64,000 nt of DNA from the NCBI RefSeq assembly GCF_000182565.1, contig NW_015971537.1, positions 372,001-436,000 of the forward strand. Direction: 5' to 3'. Position numbers and translations under genes: made by a program. The notes beneath the pieces were generated by a model. It did no database searches. It saw only the letters and a program-made list of their open reading frames with translations, and was not told where the DNA came from. Positions 45,211 to 57,025 of the stretch are shown here, one piece after another. The DNA comes from Spizellomyces punctatus DAOM BR117. Lineage: Eukaryota; Chytridiomycota; Chytridiomycetes; Spizellomycetales; Spizellomycetaceae. Position 1 is the first letter of the stretch. Every line of letters starts with the position of its first letter.

Positions 45211-46550
45211 TATGACCAACATGAATCCAGAAAGCGAACCGTCGTCGTCAACAGCAAGAGACTCGACTGGAAACTCAGCTACCCTAACACTGAACATGTT
45301 CGCAGCCCTCGTGTTACAGATTGAACAGCTCCATTCTCGCATTAAACTACTAGAGTAGACAGTTTTATGTTCACCCCAATCACAAGAGGACGAAATACAC
45401 TCAGAACTTACGGAGCCCGGGTCCCAATCACAGTATCTACAGCACACCCCCTCGAGATGAACAAAACCTACAGAATCAGATAGAAAGGGCCGATGACATT
45501 GGCTTTGCCGTAGACCTGAGCCGGAGCATCCCGACTTTTGATGGAAAAGACGCATATAAGACTTTACTCACCTTCATCGCGAAAATTGGACTGTATCTTG
45601 GATACACAAAAACCATTCGCCGGAAGGGCAAGTGCTCATAGCAGCGTCAAAACTTGTTGGTACAGCACACCACAAGTGGCTAGTATATCAACACGACCAT
45701 CCGTACAACGTCGTCGATTGGGTAACCTTCAGAGATTGCTTTCTTAAGCCGAGCTTCATCAAGCCCAGTGAGAATGTGGTACTATGTACCAAGCAAAAGA
45801 ATATCAAAGAACCCAGCTTCCGCGATATTGCTACGTTTAAAGTCATGCTTGAAGAAACCAGAATAAGCATAACTGACCTTTCTGACTATGATGCGAGAGA
45901 GATCTACTTGGACGCGCTTACTCCAGAAACACAGGAAAGAGTAGTACTATCTCTTGGGATGACGCCCATACGCGAAATCCCTCTCGAACGCCTAGCTCAC
46001 GTTTTGCAGCTAATCGTAACCCTACAAGCACCACAGTGTCGTAACAAACTAAAAGGCATCAGACAAGAAGACTTCGGCGACTTTTGTATGTTTCATCGCA
46101 CGTTTGAAGAAACCAGATTGAGCCTAACTGGCATTTCGGACTATCATGCGAGAGAGATCTACCGGGATGCCCTTACCTTAGAAACATACATTCTTGCAAT
46201 ATTATCTCTTGAGAATGCGCACACGTATCAATTAGATCTCGAAACCCTACAATCCCTCGTTTTGGAGCTGGTCAGAGACCCACAAGAATTCGACGCCATG
46301 TCAAAACTAGCACGAGGACAATACGGTAAAGGCCGATCCTTCAAAGCCAAAAAGCACAAACAACTGCGTACAGAAGGAAGGAATATGAGCCTAGGGGGTC
46401 TAGTGCTAGAAGCAGGGCCACTGTAGGAGATCGCGTCCTGTCATACTTGCGAAAGAAAAAGTCATAGCAGAAGCTAATCAACGAGAATGCGAACACGATC
46501 GTTGCTTGGGCCACAAACAGTAACATTAACAATACCGCACTGCCTGCTTC
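45211..46550 (+). mobile_element. decayed retrotransposon gag fragment
   Basis: The sequence reads as a broken LTR-retrotransposon gag-like frame. From ATG 45211 a helical N-terminus (LVLQIEQLHSRIKLLE) meets a stop at about 45356. After more stops comes IPTFDGKDAYKTLLTFIAKI in another frame (about 45520-45590), then a shift into the long open frame 45632-46426, with SKLVGTAHHKWLVYQHDHP and WVTFRDCFLKPSF. These patterns are those of gag proteins that precede a zinc knuckle. After the stop at 46426 the same region continues with a degenerate Cys/His segment near 46490. No protease, reverse transcriptase, integrase or LTR is visible. It is a dead, partial copy with stops and shifts. The long frame contains an internal duplication. 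Confidence 0.7.
45815..46275 (+). repeat. imperfect tandem duplication inside the gag remnant
   Basis: Two related blocks about 255 bases apart, starting near 45815 and 46070. At protein level MLEETRISITDLSDYDAREI and TFEETRLSLTGISDYHAREI align without gaps, continuing into YLDALTPET and YRDALTLET. The DNA shares identical runs such as GCGAGAGAGATCTAC. It is a partial duplication within gag that has diverged since. Confidence 0.75.
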
Positions 46551-47128
46551 AAACATATGGCTCGCCGCAGCTGCACACATCTCAGATCGATCAAAACCAC
46601 ATCGCTGTTAGACACCAGTACCATCGTGGCTCATTGACTTAAACAAAAGATTCTGTCAAACACATCGTCAGCTAAATTGATCGCGGATACCCTCACCACG
46701 CCCTTACCAAAGCCACGCTCGGACATCGTCTTGCCATGAATGTCGTTTCTGTCTTAGTTATAGACGCTAGAATAGTATGTAGAAAGGTTTTCGAGCGGTC
46801 TTAAGGGGTGTTGAGGCAACATTACGTAGACCTTAGAGCAGCTGTCGCCCATAGTTGACCGTCTTTCTTGAGAACGCCCGAAATAGAATACATTATGGAA
46901 GTGCGTCATGTTCAAAGTTTCCCAAAGATTGGTTTTCAAGAACCGCAAATAGGGCCGCCTGCCAGAGTGCTCAGAGTTATGGTTTCCTGCAAGTGACTTT
47001 GTTAGATTTTGGTCAAATGATATTTCTATTAGACTCTTCAAGCATCCAGTGTAAATTTATTTAAGGACAACTACAGTGAATACTAGGCACAATTAATATA
47101 TTGATTAAAAGCAACAGCTACCCTCGCG
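46551..47128. other. intergenic, possible further retroelement debris
   Basis: Between the gag remnant and the TTC39 gene. Short frames only. No tRNA, LTR or gene recognised; nothing distinguishes it from decayed transposon sequence. Confidence 0.35.
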
Positions 47129-49507
47129 CTACGGTCTTTCACCCACAAGCTTTTCCAAAACATCCAGCTTTACTATCGCATTATGCACTCTAAAATGCAA
47201 GGTATTCTCCAAACTAGGCCTTTTCATTCCTTCTCCCACTTCGTCCTCAGCAAATCCTCCATTCAAAGCTGCGCCAAATTCTCGTCTTGCTTTGCCATAC
47301 TCCCCAGACCGGGCATAAAGCTTACCAAGCTCCAGCCGCGCAAAAGGTAGAACCCAGTGATCCAATTTGATCTTATCAGCATGGTGCACTACGAATTCTA
47401 ATTGGCGGGAGGCATAATTGAGAGTTTGAATAGTTGATTGGGAGGGACGGGGTTGTTTTGCGAGTTCGGTGACGGGAAGGAGTGTTTCCGAGTTGGGGAT
47501 AGCCGTTTCCCGCGTGAGTACACCTTTCAGGAAACGTGCCAGGCATAGATCGTCGTAGAATGTGTCGTAGGGTAGGACTTCCTCCTCGTTGTTTGAGGAA
47601 CTGTTGCTTTTCTCCAATTGGGCTTCCAAGCCCTTTAGTGCAATGTCCAGTCGATCCAGAAACTTTGAAAGCATCTCTTGCGGGATAACATCGAAGCCAT
47701 TCCAGAGATACAGAATTTCAAAGTGAGGCAAAAGCAGCCGGTTGTTCTGCAGAGCAAACTTGCGGGACTTTCGCGACACGAATTTCTAAGGAATAGAAAA
47801 ATACTGCTCAGAATACGGCGGCCCTTCATTATATGATAGTCGCTGTTGACTGACCTCCATAGGGATAGACTTTCCAGCAATCTTTTGCGTTAGTTTTGGT
47901 ACTTCTTTCAGCATGGCTGCCACCGTGTCCCGATTCTTTTCTTCATCAATGGCATATAGATATACAGCTTGCATATATCGATAGATTGCCTTGGACCATC
48001 GACTCTCCTTGAACAGTACCTCGTAGCAGTTTGCTGCTTCGGTCCAGTCGCCCAATGCTCCATTACAGATACCTGAATCCCAGACACAGACATGCACCAA
48101 CTGTCTCCAGTCACTTTGAAGGTTCATGACACGCTTGTATTCGGCAATGGCGGCAGACGGCTTGCCTTCCGTTTGGAAAAGACGTCCGTGTAGAGCAAGG
48201 AAGATGAAGCTGTCTGGATATTTTTTGAGAGATACCGACAGAATTTCTTTTGCAAATGGAATATCGCAGTCGGGTAGTTGAACTGCGGACGACAGAATGA
48301 TGTGATAGCCTAGTAAGACGAGATCGCAGAGGAATTTCCGCAGGCCGCCCGTCTTTGAGTTGGTCTCGGGCATCGCAAACGGAACTCGGTTGATGTCACT
48401 TCCAGCAGGAAGACTATCCTCCCTGGAATGGAGCCCTTTCGCACCACTATTACCTTTACCAGGCTTGTGACTTTTGCCACGGGATATTATGGCCGTCCGA
48501 TCATTGACAGGCCATTTCCCTCCAATCTCCAATCTTGAAAGACCAAAGTCTCTATCCCCCGAGAATCCAATCAATTCAAACAGTCTTAAAACTTTGCCAG
48601 GCAGCATACTCAATGTAACATTGAAGCCTCCGACGCCCAGTAGCACGCCAGATACAAAGTGTTCATCGACTCCGTTTTTGACCAATCCTTGGGCTCCACC
48701 CTCCTCATCATAGACCCTTTGCAAGAATCTGTAGCAGCTCTTGTAAACGTTATATGCGGATCGTATATTGAGGCCCTCACGTACGAATGCCACCATGTTA
48801 GTATCAGTAACAAGTGACAACATTGACTTTAAGAGGTGAGCTTCGGCATAAACGAGCTCGGCATGGCGCTGAAGTGTGGTCATATTCTTTAGGTGGCTCC
48901 CTTCTTTTGCCCTCATAACCATACCGGTAAATGAGGCAACGAGCCCTTGTTCTTTTCGAAAGAGGGTGGCCATTTCGAGCGTATTTCGCAAGGCGTCTGT
49001 AGCGCCCTCGACATCGGCGGGATCAAAGGTCATGACTGATTTCAGCCATAGAATTACGGCATATCCAAGGGTATAGTACATGGACCGACAATACTTTTGC
49101 TTTAGATACCGCTCGGGCTCAACGAAGCGGGAATTGAGAAACATGTCGACAGCATATTCCACCTCGGCGATATCGACCAACACATTCTTCTCCGCGTCCG
49201 CTAATAAACTTTTGATCTCCTTTTTGTCCAGTTTAATCTTGGTCGCTCCATCCGTGGCTGAATCGGGTGCGGTATCATTCCCCGACTCAGCGGCTGCTTT
49301 AAGATCTTCTGATGCATCCTCAAACTCTGCTTCGTCGCTATCCGCCTCGTCCTCTTCATACATGCTCTGAGGATCATCGCCATCATCATCAAGTGGGGCA
49401 CTGGCAAGTTTTGATTTCTGTGCTGTGGGCGTTGCGAGTTCCATCTCCTTGGCTCGGGCACCAGCGTCAGATGTAGAGTCAATGGGACTTGGGCGTGCTA
49501 CAGACAT
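47129..49507 (-). CDS. TTC39/Iml2-family outer-membrane-linked TPR protein
   Basis: Two exons: 49507-47855 and 47785-47129, phase 0, 769 residues. ATG 49507 (MSVARPSPIDSTSD) is preferred; an in-frame ATG at 49573 would add 22 residues. An acidic disordered start is followed by DIAEVEYAVDMFLNSRFVEPE, the family's YTLGYAVILWLKSVMTFDPA, and the DUF3808 hallmark GGFNVTLSMLPGKVLRLFEL with IGFSGDRDFGLSRL. TPR-like helices follow (KPSAAIAEYKRVMNLQSDW, WTEAANCYEVLFKESRWSKA), and a final helical domain ends VLEKLVGERP. Yeast Iml2 acts on inclusion-body clearance at mitochondria/lipid droplets and animal TTC39B influences sterol-receptor stability. The role here is not known. Family assignment is strong. 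Confidence 0.9.
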
Positions 49508-50257
49508 TGAAAATAATAAAAAGGTAGTTGCGCGTGTGAGGCAACTCGTAGTGTCTCGCCGTGAAAGAAGCAAGAGCCTATAATCCTAGAATGTCACCCC
49601 AGTTATGGTGCTGTTTAACACGGTACCTGAGCGCTTGAACCTAGTGTGCTGTTTAGATAATCGATTAGCATCATGATTTGATGCTTGAACTCTGCCAAAG
49701 AACGAGCGCATGACTTTTGGTTAAAACAACAATAGTAAAAAAAACGTTCTAAATCCTCAAAAAGATCCTCGATGGCCAAGAGCGACGGTGACGCGACGAT
49801 TACCAAGCAACACTTTTGCATGCAAGTGTTCATTGGCATTGGCAAACAGCAGCTAGCAAAAGCACTCAAAAGGCAAAGCTTTACATCCAGCTATCCTACA
49901 TTTAACCAAACGATTTGACATGCTTACATGCAACGGAAAATAAGATATACGCAACGATACAAACAAATCGAGTCAAAAACGGATCAGAAATAACTCCGTC
50001 CCGGCTATGGCGCAGGCAGATTGCGTAATTAAAAGTCACGCGGAAACAACGCGATGAGTAATTGATCGCAAAGTGTTGCTTGTTGATTACTCGTCAACTG
50101 ATAAAGAACACTCCGTCATTTCCTTACCCCCGAGTTTGTGTTTTTTATTATCCGCAACCCAACTATAAAAAGGACCACCCGCAAAGGTGTCGGTCCTCTT
50201 GCCTTTAACGGCGAGTAGGTTGTAAACACCTAACCTGAAAAGGCCGCGTCAACTCTT
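49508..50257. other. divergent intergenic region
   Basis: About 750 bases between TTC39 (-) and the MFS gene (+). It includes the TATA box listed for the MFS gene; otherwise A/T-rich with no gene recognised. Confidence 0.45.
50164..50171 (+). promoter_or_regulatory. TATA box of the MFS transporter gene
   Basis: A clean TATAAAAA element, 87 bases upstream of the ATG at 50258. Confidence 0.65.
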
Positions 50258-52061
50258 ATGGTCATGTCGTCGTCACCCACCCAAGCGCAAAGCTCTAGTC
50301 AGCACGTCAACTCGGCCTCTGAAACAACACCTTTACTCAACAATGCACCTGACGCCAGCGATGGGTCGACGGGAGACATCCGTCCATGGTATCGCCGTCC
50401 TTCCCCCTTACATGTGGTCCTCCCGCTGGTCGGGACTGTGTTTTCGTATAGTGTCTCATTAGTCCCTATTCAGCAATTCATGTTGATGTATCTCTGTGGA
50501 AGATATCTGGCCGTAAAAGAAGGTCAAGCCGGAACCGCAGCACTTGGATCTATTTTATCAAGCGACAGCATCAACGACCTGCCGTCGTTTGCAAAGTGTA
50601 GAGAAATCCCTGATGTCCAAGCCTTGGCCGCAAAATGGCAAATGATTTTGACACTGTCAACCAGCGTACCCGCATTACTCGCTACGCCGCTGATCGGAGC
50701 GCTGTCCGATCGCGCAGGACGGAAACCAGTATTCTTTCTCCCAATACTCTCTGGACTCATTGGATCTTTGGCTATCCTTGCCGTTGCCCAATTTGATTTT
50801 GGACTTTGGATCCTCATTTTGGTGCACTTGTTGCAAGGATGTATGGGAGGCGATCTTGCCATTGTCATGATTACCTTTGCCTACATTGCAGACGTAACAA
50901 CTGCGGAGACAAGAAGCAAGGTCTTTGTAACAATTGAAGCGCTGACGTTCATATCCTTTACGATTGGGCCGTATTGTGGAGGTGTGCTCACTCGGGTAGG
51001 CATCCACGCGTGACTTTTGTCTTGTTGACCGAATGCCTTATTCAAACGGTTGGCTATACAGGTGCTTCCCTCAGGAGTGATCGGCGTTGTTTATGTCACT
51101 ATCATTGGGCAGCTTCTGACAGTGGTGTATGTCACCCTCTGCCTCCCCGAGTCATTGACACCTCCCAAGCGCTCTGTGACTGATCCCGGGCTGTCGACAC
51201 CAGCAGCCAAACCATCAGTACTGGCCACGCTCATCTCATTTGGTCCGGTTGTGCGTGTTGTTAGCAAACCTCCTCGGATATATCTTCTATCGCTGGTATT
51301 CATCACATCGACCTGCGTGGGCGGCATTGCACTCTTCTTTTACTATGCATCCTATCGGTTTGGCTGGGATGCTTACGACGAGGGAGTTTTCATGTTGTAT
51401 GCTTCTGGAACTCGGGTGTTTTGGATGATGGGTATAGCAACCATTCTTTACAAAGTGTTTGCCGGCGAACGACATGGAGAGTCTGAAACAGAAACCAGCC
51501 TGCGAAAGGTGCGACTGGATGTGCGTATCGTGAGAATTGGTATGCTTGTGCTGGCAGGCGGCTGGATTTTGTTAGGGCTTGCATCGGCCTCATGGATGGT
51601 GTATGCTGGTAGGTGTGACAGCGTCCGGACTTGTTGCTCAACGGTATATGATCACTTACACCACCAAAATAGTGACATTTTGGAATGGAATTGGCACACT
51701 TGCCAAGCCCACCATTCGATCCCTTCTATCACGCTCTGTCCCTCCTGCGCTACAAGGTCGGCTCTTCTCTACTATTCAGGTGACAGATCAGGTTGCCACT
51801 ATCTTCTCCAACTTGGTTTTCCCACCAATCTGGGCTGCCAGTGTCGGCGGTCCATACCCAGGGCTATTTCTGCAAATCATTGGTGGGCTGTTCTGTATCG
51901 CCGCATTTATCGCGTGTGCCTTTATCAAGGTTGGAGATATTGCAAATGGTTTTCATGGGAATATACCCGTTAGTGTAGATGCGGAGAAGGGTACCGAAGA
52001 AGTGGTACTGGATGCAGAAACAGATGGAGGAGAACGGGATGCAGAGAATGCTGCTGCTTAA
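50258..52061 (+). CDS. major facilitator superfamily transporter with an apparent frameshift
   Basis: Exon 1 is 50258-50995; a 66-base intron (50996-51061) leads to exon 2 from 51062. A cytosolic N-terminus with the late-endosome-type TTPLLN motif precedes helices. The loop 2-3 MFS signature is GALSDRAGRKPV, and GDLAIVMITFAYIADVTTAE is typical of the SLC46 (proton-coupled folate transporter) and tetracycline-exporter-like groups. Near 51608-51616 the frame changes: helix ending WMVYAG is followed by VTASGLVAQRYM one base out of frame. The second frame then codes normal helices to the stop at 52061. Removing one base would restore continuity, and no GT-AG intron fits. So this is either a sequencing/assembly error, a recent mutation, or a rare shift. 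Substrate unknown. Confidence 0.8.
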
Positions 52062-52481
52062 CAACGCCGCTGGGCGTACGGAAAGTAACATGTATATAAG
52101 AGGTTTGCTTCCATTTTGCTGCTGGGTTTTGGAGTATTAGGGATAGGATTTGCAATTTGGGTTTCGGTTATCCACTATTCTTTGCTGGTGTTTTAATTCA
52201 TCCTATGTAGATATATTAGTAATGGGCTTATACATCGAAAAATGCGAAAGAGTTTCATCGTACAACGAGCTCCAATGTGTAATGCAAATATAAGCTTCTC
52301 CCTACTAGGTATTCCATTGTGCGGGAAAGACTATTCTCGCCAATGCGAGATTGAGACCAGAGTATGTATTGTCACGCCATCAATTCACTATTCCTCCATC
52401 AATGCCAAAACCTAGCTTTATCCGCTATTCGTTGAAGATCACATCACAAAGCAAGAGCACCTCATCCTCTTAGTGTATTGT
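52062..52481. other. intergenic
   Basis: 3' flanks of the MFS gene (+) and of the small unknown gene (-). No element recognised. Confidence 0.4.
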
Positions 52482-53020
52482 CTATATAGCCCGCCGAAAA
52501 CAACAAATAGACAGTGAATCATTCTCACCTTCCACTTTCTTTGCAAATGCATCAGCCTTCTTCCAGGCCTGTCTCGCTTGCTCCGGATCGCCCTTTTGTT
52601 GAATCTTTGCAGCTTCTTTTCTCATATTCTCGGCGCGATCTTCCTCATTTAAGAGGTGGTCGCGGTCGCCCTAACGCTGTTGATGAGGCTATCGTCCATG
52701 CAGGTATTTTAGTGCTGATCTCTACCTTTCGGTCGCTTTTGGGTAACTGCCTCTCTCCAGGTTGCAAATCTCCTCTAAAAATCGATTTGAGATCAGGCTG
52801 CATATTCATTTCCGCCTTTGCCCATTTTTTTTGAATGTCTGGGCCACGGAGGAGATGTTCGTCAAGGTCCCGAACAGGAGGCTGGTGCTTGTTGGGACTA
52901 TCAGTGTAGTCTTGATCGTCTTGGTCAGCTTTTGCAACCTTAAAATGAAAATAAGTCATGTATATTGTGGACAGTTGGACGATCAGCAAAGGTGCATGCC
53001 TGATGGTAAACTTGACTCAT
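52482..53020 (-). CDS. small charged helical protein of unknown function
   Basis: Three exons keep one frame: 53020-53000, 52938-52726, 52670-52482; 140 residues. The first intron has a GC donor (CAG/GCATGC) and a normal AG acceptor. The second is a regular 55-base GT-AG intron. The protein is highly charged and probably helical: QVAKADQDDQDYTDSPNKHQ, RDLDEHLLRGPDIQKKWAKA, and RDHLLNEEDRAENMRKEAAK followed by DPEQARQAWKKADAFAKKV. I recognise no family. A TATA box sits about 95 bases upstream. The 3' end could be spliced once more, because GTGAGA follows codon VEG. Confidence 0.55.
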
Positions 53021-53115
53021 GACGGGCAAACTTTGGACAGAATTGAGGTTGAACAAAAGTTTTATTAATGATATCTCAGTGTTGGGAGTGAGAGCTTGTG
53101 CTTGGGTGCTATTCC

Positions 53116-53123
53116 CTTTTATA
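53116..53123 (-). promoter_or_regulatory. TATA box of the small unknown gene
   Basis: Minus-strand TGTATAAAAGGG, about 95 bases upstream of the ATG at 53020, supporting that start. Confidence 0.6.
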
Positions 53124-53431
53124 CATGTTCTATTTTCTTTACGTAGTCATTGCAGGTCCAGGTCCACAACAACCATGCAAGCCCATGCAGCAAGCCCTTG
53201 CAAGAACCTTCGTGTACCGCACCTTTTTTGGCTATACCCTCCATCTGCTTAATCTCATCTTTTGAACCTCTATCTCTTTGCACCAGTTCCCGAGGATATA
53301 TTTGGAAAACAGGATCTGGGTTACAAGCCTTGTCTCTGTAGTCGGAATATCTATCCACTATCCATATTCGCTGTCTACCGAATGCCTACCAAACAGTGGA
53401 GCAAAAGTACTAGCATACATACGACACTCTT

Positions 53432-54051
53432 TCAAGGCCCCCTTGGGTCGGCAATTGCCGTAGCCGTAGGTGTTACCACTGTCAATGTGTCAGTTACCCA
53501 ATAGTCGACGCAAATCCCAGGAGCGTCCGGTAATAGATCATTGACCTCGCATCTCAAACCAGGCTCACAAACAGCTATCGGAGTGTTGGGACCGGGAAAC
53601 CCCAGACATGGCTTCCCTTTGCCCACCTTATTGTGAAGAAGCCTATTGCTCAGTTCTAAAAAGGATGAAGAAACACCATAACCGACCTACCACAACAGTA
53701 TTGTGCGTAGCAGTGGCTACTGCAGTAGTAACGTCCGGTGTTGCCTTTTTATTTTCCATCCTAGATTTGAGCTCTTGCATAACTACGCTAGGTCAAAAAA
53801 CCAGCATACCTGAACGCACACCCCCATTGCATCCGGGTACGTTTCTTGAATCCAGCAGCTGAGGTTTGATGGACACTTGAACCCGGCGAAACCTCCACAT
53901 GGGAGCTAAGCAAAGGCCTTTTACCCTTGTATGTTTGACTATGGTAACGAAAACGAGTAAGGCTACTCACGGCAGTCCTAGTTCCCACTATGGTCTGACT
54001 AAATACGGGACTGATGAGAAGAATTGCGATTAGTGGGTTTGGCATATGCAT
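53432..54051 (-). CDS. secreted protein with two cysteine-rich modules
   Basis: Four exons, all phase 0: 54051-53971, 53905-53810, 53744-53691, 53626-53432; 141 residues. Exon 1 codes a signal peptide (MHMPNPLIAILLISPVFSQT). Exon 2 is a four-cysteine module LPCGGFAGFKCPSNLSCWIQ ending PDAMGVCVQ. Exon 3 is a Thr/Ala/Val linker. Exon 4 holds a second related module, KPCLGFPGPN, CEPGLRC and PDAPGICV, then a Thr-rich tail. The shared pattern CxGFxG...C...LxC......PDAxGxCV is common in secreted proteins and modular enzymes of chytrids and oomycetes. No catalytic domain is present. Likely extracellular or wall-bound; ligand unknown. It is not a recognised toxin family. Confidence 0.7.
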
Positions 54052-54971
54052 GGTGCTTGTAAGCGTTTTGACGACAAAACAATGTCCTTGTAAAGCTTCA
54101 AGTGCATTCGTCCAGAACATACGCGGTACGTAAGCAACGCCAGTCATGTTTACCTCTAACTTTTGCCCATTAAGCGCCATTTTCCAATAGGCCCTGTCAA
54201 TAATCTGTTGCTGCTGCTTATTACCAATGTCAACGCTCATTTGGATCACATCAATGAAATCATCTATGGCAAAGATCATAAAGAACTAACTAAGACAAGG
54301 CATAAAGGAACCATATCATTCATCTCAATTGAGAAGCTGCTGGCTACGAAAGCTCTTTCGCGGATATCGACTTCATGTGAGCACGACTCTTGCGCGAAGA
54401 ATTTGACTCTGGATCGTTCATGAATTGATCTGAAATTGCCGAAACCCAGCAAGGCGACTGCCAAATGTCCAAAATATTACGGTAGTATTGACGGCGATGG
54501 CGATGGTATGGTTGCGACGTAGGCTCTACAAAGCCGTATCGTGCAGACATATGTGCTTACGATAATACACACTAAGCATTAAACCTGAAGTTAGTTGCTA
54601 TGCGCGCGATATGACCGATGTATTCGAGCTCAGTAACTCTAGCCTATAATATCCTGGTGAACATCACGGGTCAACTTTAAAAGCCAAAAAGTTTATTTTC
54701 CCTTTGCATGTGATTCGGTAAGGGTATTCATCGTCACCAGATCGTATATACAACTACTTACAATACCGTCCCCTCGCAAAAATCCAAAACCAACATAATA
54801 TAGATACAAGTGAACTGCGCCATTGGCGACTCTAATACACCAACATACCCTATAGATAACCTTTGCTCTCTCAAATTTTTCTCCCCTAGAGACCATTATT
54901 AACGATCGGAACCTTGTCAAGTTGTATGCCACGCTCTTGCGATACTACCTGACGTTGCTAGCTTAAAGCAT
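54052..54971. other. intergenic, no gene recognised
   Basis: About 900 bases upstream of the cysteine-module gene and downstream of the TOPORS-like gene. Short frames on both strands lack domains and consistent splicing. Confidence 0.4.
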
Positions 54972-56687
54972 TTACGCGTAATTAGGACTCGAAAGCTGAC
55001 TTGTATGTTCCTCATCTGGCCCCCCACCGTGGCCCCCATTCGGGATGCTGTTGGACACGGTACTTTGAATCATTTGATGAAGTTGTGCGTCCCGCACAGA
55101 TTTTTCCAAGTGCAGCTTTCGCCGCGGATTCTTTCGTTTGTGTCTCTTTTTACAAGTAGGACTCTCGGAATCAATCAGATCCTGTCGGTCGTTGTCAGAA
55201 AAGGACATCCTTTTGTTCCCGACACTCGTAGAAGGGTCTTGTTCACTATCCTCGCCTGTTTGCGAGCCGCTCGCAGCAGAGTAGGAAGCTGTATCGCTAA
55301 CCTGTTCCACATTCATATGCCCATTCGTCTGACTCGACTCTGCGGGCAAAGTACAAGGGCTTTTGCATGCCCTATGCACATGTTCCACCTGACGTTCACT
55401 GAGGGCGGGTCTTGCTACGTTGCCCAAGCTTGTCTCTGAATTCTGTGTGTCATCTGGTGCCACATACTCTGCCATAGTATCATATACTTCCATCATCCAA
55501 GGACTCTTGGAAAAGCACACTAGTTCATGCACAAAATGTTCAGTGTGCGACGAGAGGTATTCTTCCAATGCACTCTTCGCCGCCTGAGACTCCAATCCTT
55601 CCCTGAAACCCACGGAACTGTGAATATTGGTCCCATGAGAGGGAACGAAGAAGAACGTACCTTTGTAATATCGCAATAATCACGTCGATTATCATTTCGA
55701 CATCGTCGATACGAAGCAGTACTTTCAAGTCACGTCGAATCCACGGCACCAATTTCTTTATAAGATCGGGATTGCGCTTGAACAGCTCTGGAGTAATTTC
55801 TTTGAACTTGGAATCTCTGGTAACCGGCATCGTTTTGGCTCGTAAACCATGGGCATAGATATGCCTGGGCGACGAATCAGTCAGCGGAAGGCGATCAGCA
55901 GTTACGATTCTCAAGCAAGCCAAGGAATACCTTCTAAATGCATCACCGGTAACCATACGAGGCTGTTCTAGCAGAAAATGTCTATGTGGCTCCCGATTTG
56001 CTGCCCGAGGTGTGCGTCTATACATGTTGCGATTGCGGGTCCGGTAGCGGACATCTGAACGGCTGAAAAACGGATTCGTGTAGTGATCAATGCGCAGATT
56101 CGTAAAAGAAAGGCGTTCTTTAGGAAGCATACCTAAAGTGCTGAGGCCAAGCTTCAGTTACATCCGCAAACTCATACTGCAAAGAGTGAAAAACAGGTCA
56201 GATAACTGGAGAGAGCTCTGGCAGGCGACCCAATAGGATACCTTCTCATATCCATCATTGCCTTTTGCGGGCACCACTCCAAATAGGATGGTCTGTCTGC
56301 ATTCGGGGCATGCACGTCCACACTGAGCCCACTGACAAATGCATTGAAAGCAGAACGAGTCTGCCGGTGGCATGTCCAAGAGCAGTCAGTAATGCCGTTC
56401 TTGACAGAAACTACTTTAGGCGAGCACTTACGGTAACACGGGTGGACAAACATTCTGGACAGCATGGGCTGTAAGCAGATGGAGCACGTCGGGCCTTCGT
56501 CGTCGCTGTACGTGTGCTCTTCCGCACCAGAAGAAATGTCTGGCTCTCCCATATCCGCCTCTTTGACGTCTGCAAGCTCATCAGCTGAGGATTTCACTAT
56601 ACAAGCCTCGGATTGTTTACAATGCACAAGGCATGACTGGTGTGGACTGTGAGGGCATCTTGGAACAACGCTGGTAGATCGAGCCAT
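54972..56687 (-). CDS. TOPORS-like RING-finger E3 ligase
   Basis: Multi-exon; ATG 56687 (MARSTSVVPRCPHSPHQSC) preferred, with an in-frame ATG at 56783 as alternative. An acidic stretch leads to a C3HC4 RING: PTCSICLQPMLSRMFVHPCY, then across an intron DSFCFQCICQWAQ and CPECRQTILFG. Downstream exons carry the TOPORS-type helical domain: TPELFKRNPDLIKKLVPWIR, RDLKVLLRIDDVEMIIDVII, then LESQAAKSALEEYLSSHTEH and FVHELVCFSKSPWMMEVYD. The tail is disordered with a basic segment CKKRHKRKNPRRK that looks like a nuclear localisation signal, ending SSPNYA at 54972. Animal TOPORS is a dual ubiquitin/SUMO E3 in nuclear bodies and at centrosomes. The RING plus helical-domain order supports homology. Confidence 0.83.
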
Positions 56688-57025
56688 GCCCGTCTCAAAG
56701 GCTGCAGCAGCAAGTCGGAGGGTCAATTCATGTGTAATCGATGTTGGTTGGAATGCATAATGACAAACGATGGGTCGAGCCACAACGTAATCAAGTCGGT
56801 AGTGCTTTATTGATCATTGCTACTGATATCCTACTGCTATTTCTGATTCAAATTGCCAATTTCCCATGCGGGCCAATCATGTTTCTTTTCTTTTTCAATA
56901 CTCTGCCCACCTTTGAGATATCTAATATTACTCTGCAAGCCCATCTTACCAGTCCGTCCCGTAGGAAATACGGGCACGGCTCTGATTTCAGGTAGAAGAC
57001 CGATTCCGATAGAGAGACGCACCAT
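56688..57025. other. short intergenic region
   Basis: Upstream of the TOPORS-like gene; the possible alternative start (56783) would reach into it. No other feature seen. Confidence 0.4.

Noticed and set aside
49508-49573. Earlier start for the TTC39 gene
   Set aside because: The added 22 residues are unlike the acidic polar start of the family and the stretch resembles leader sequence; kept only as an alternative.
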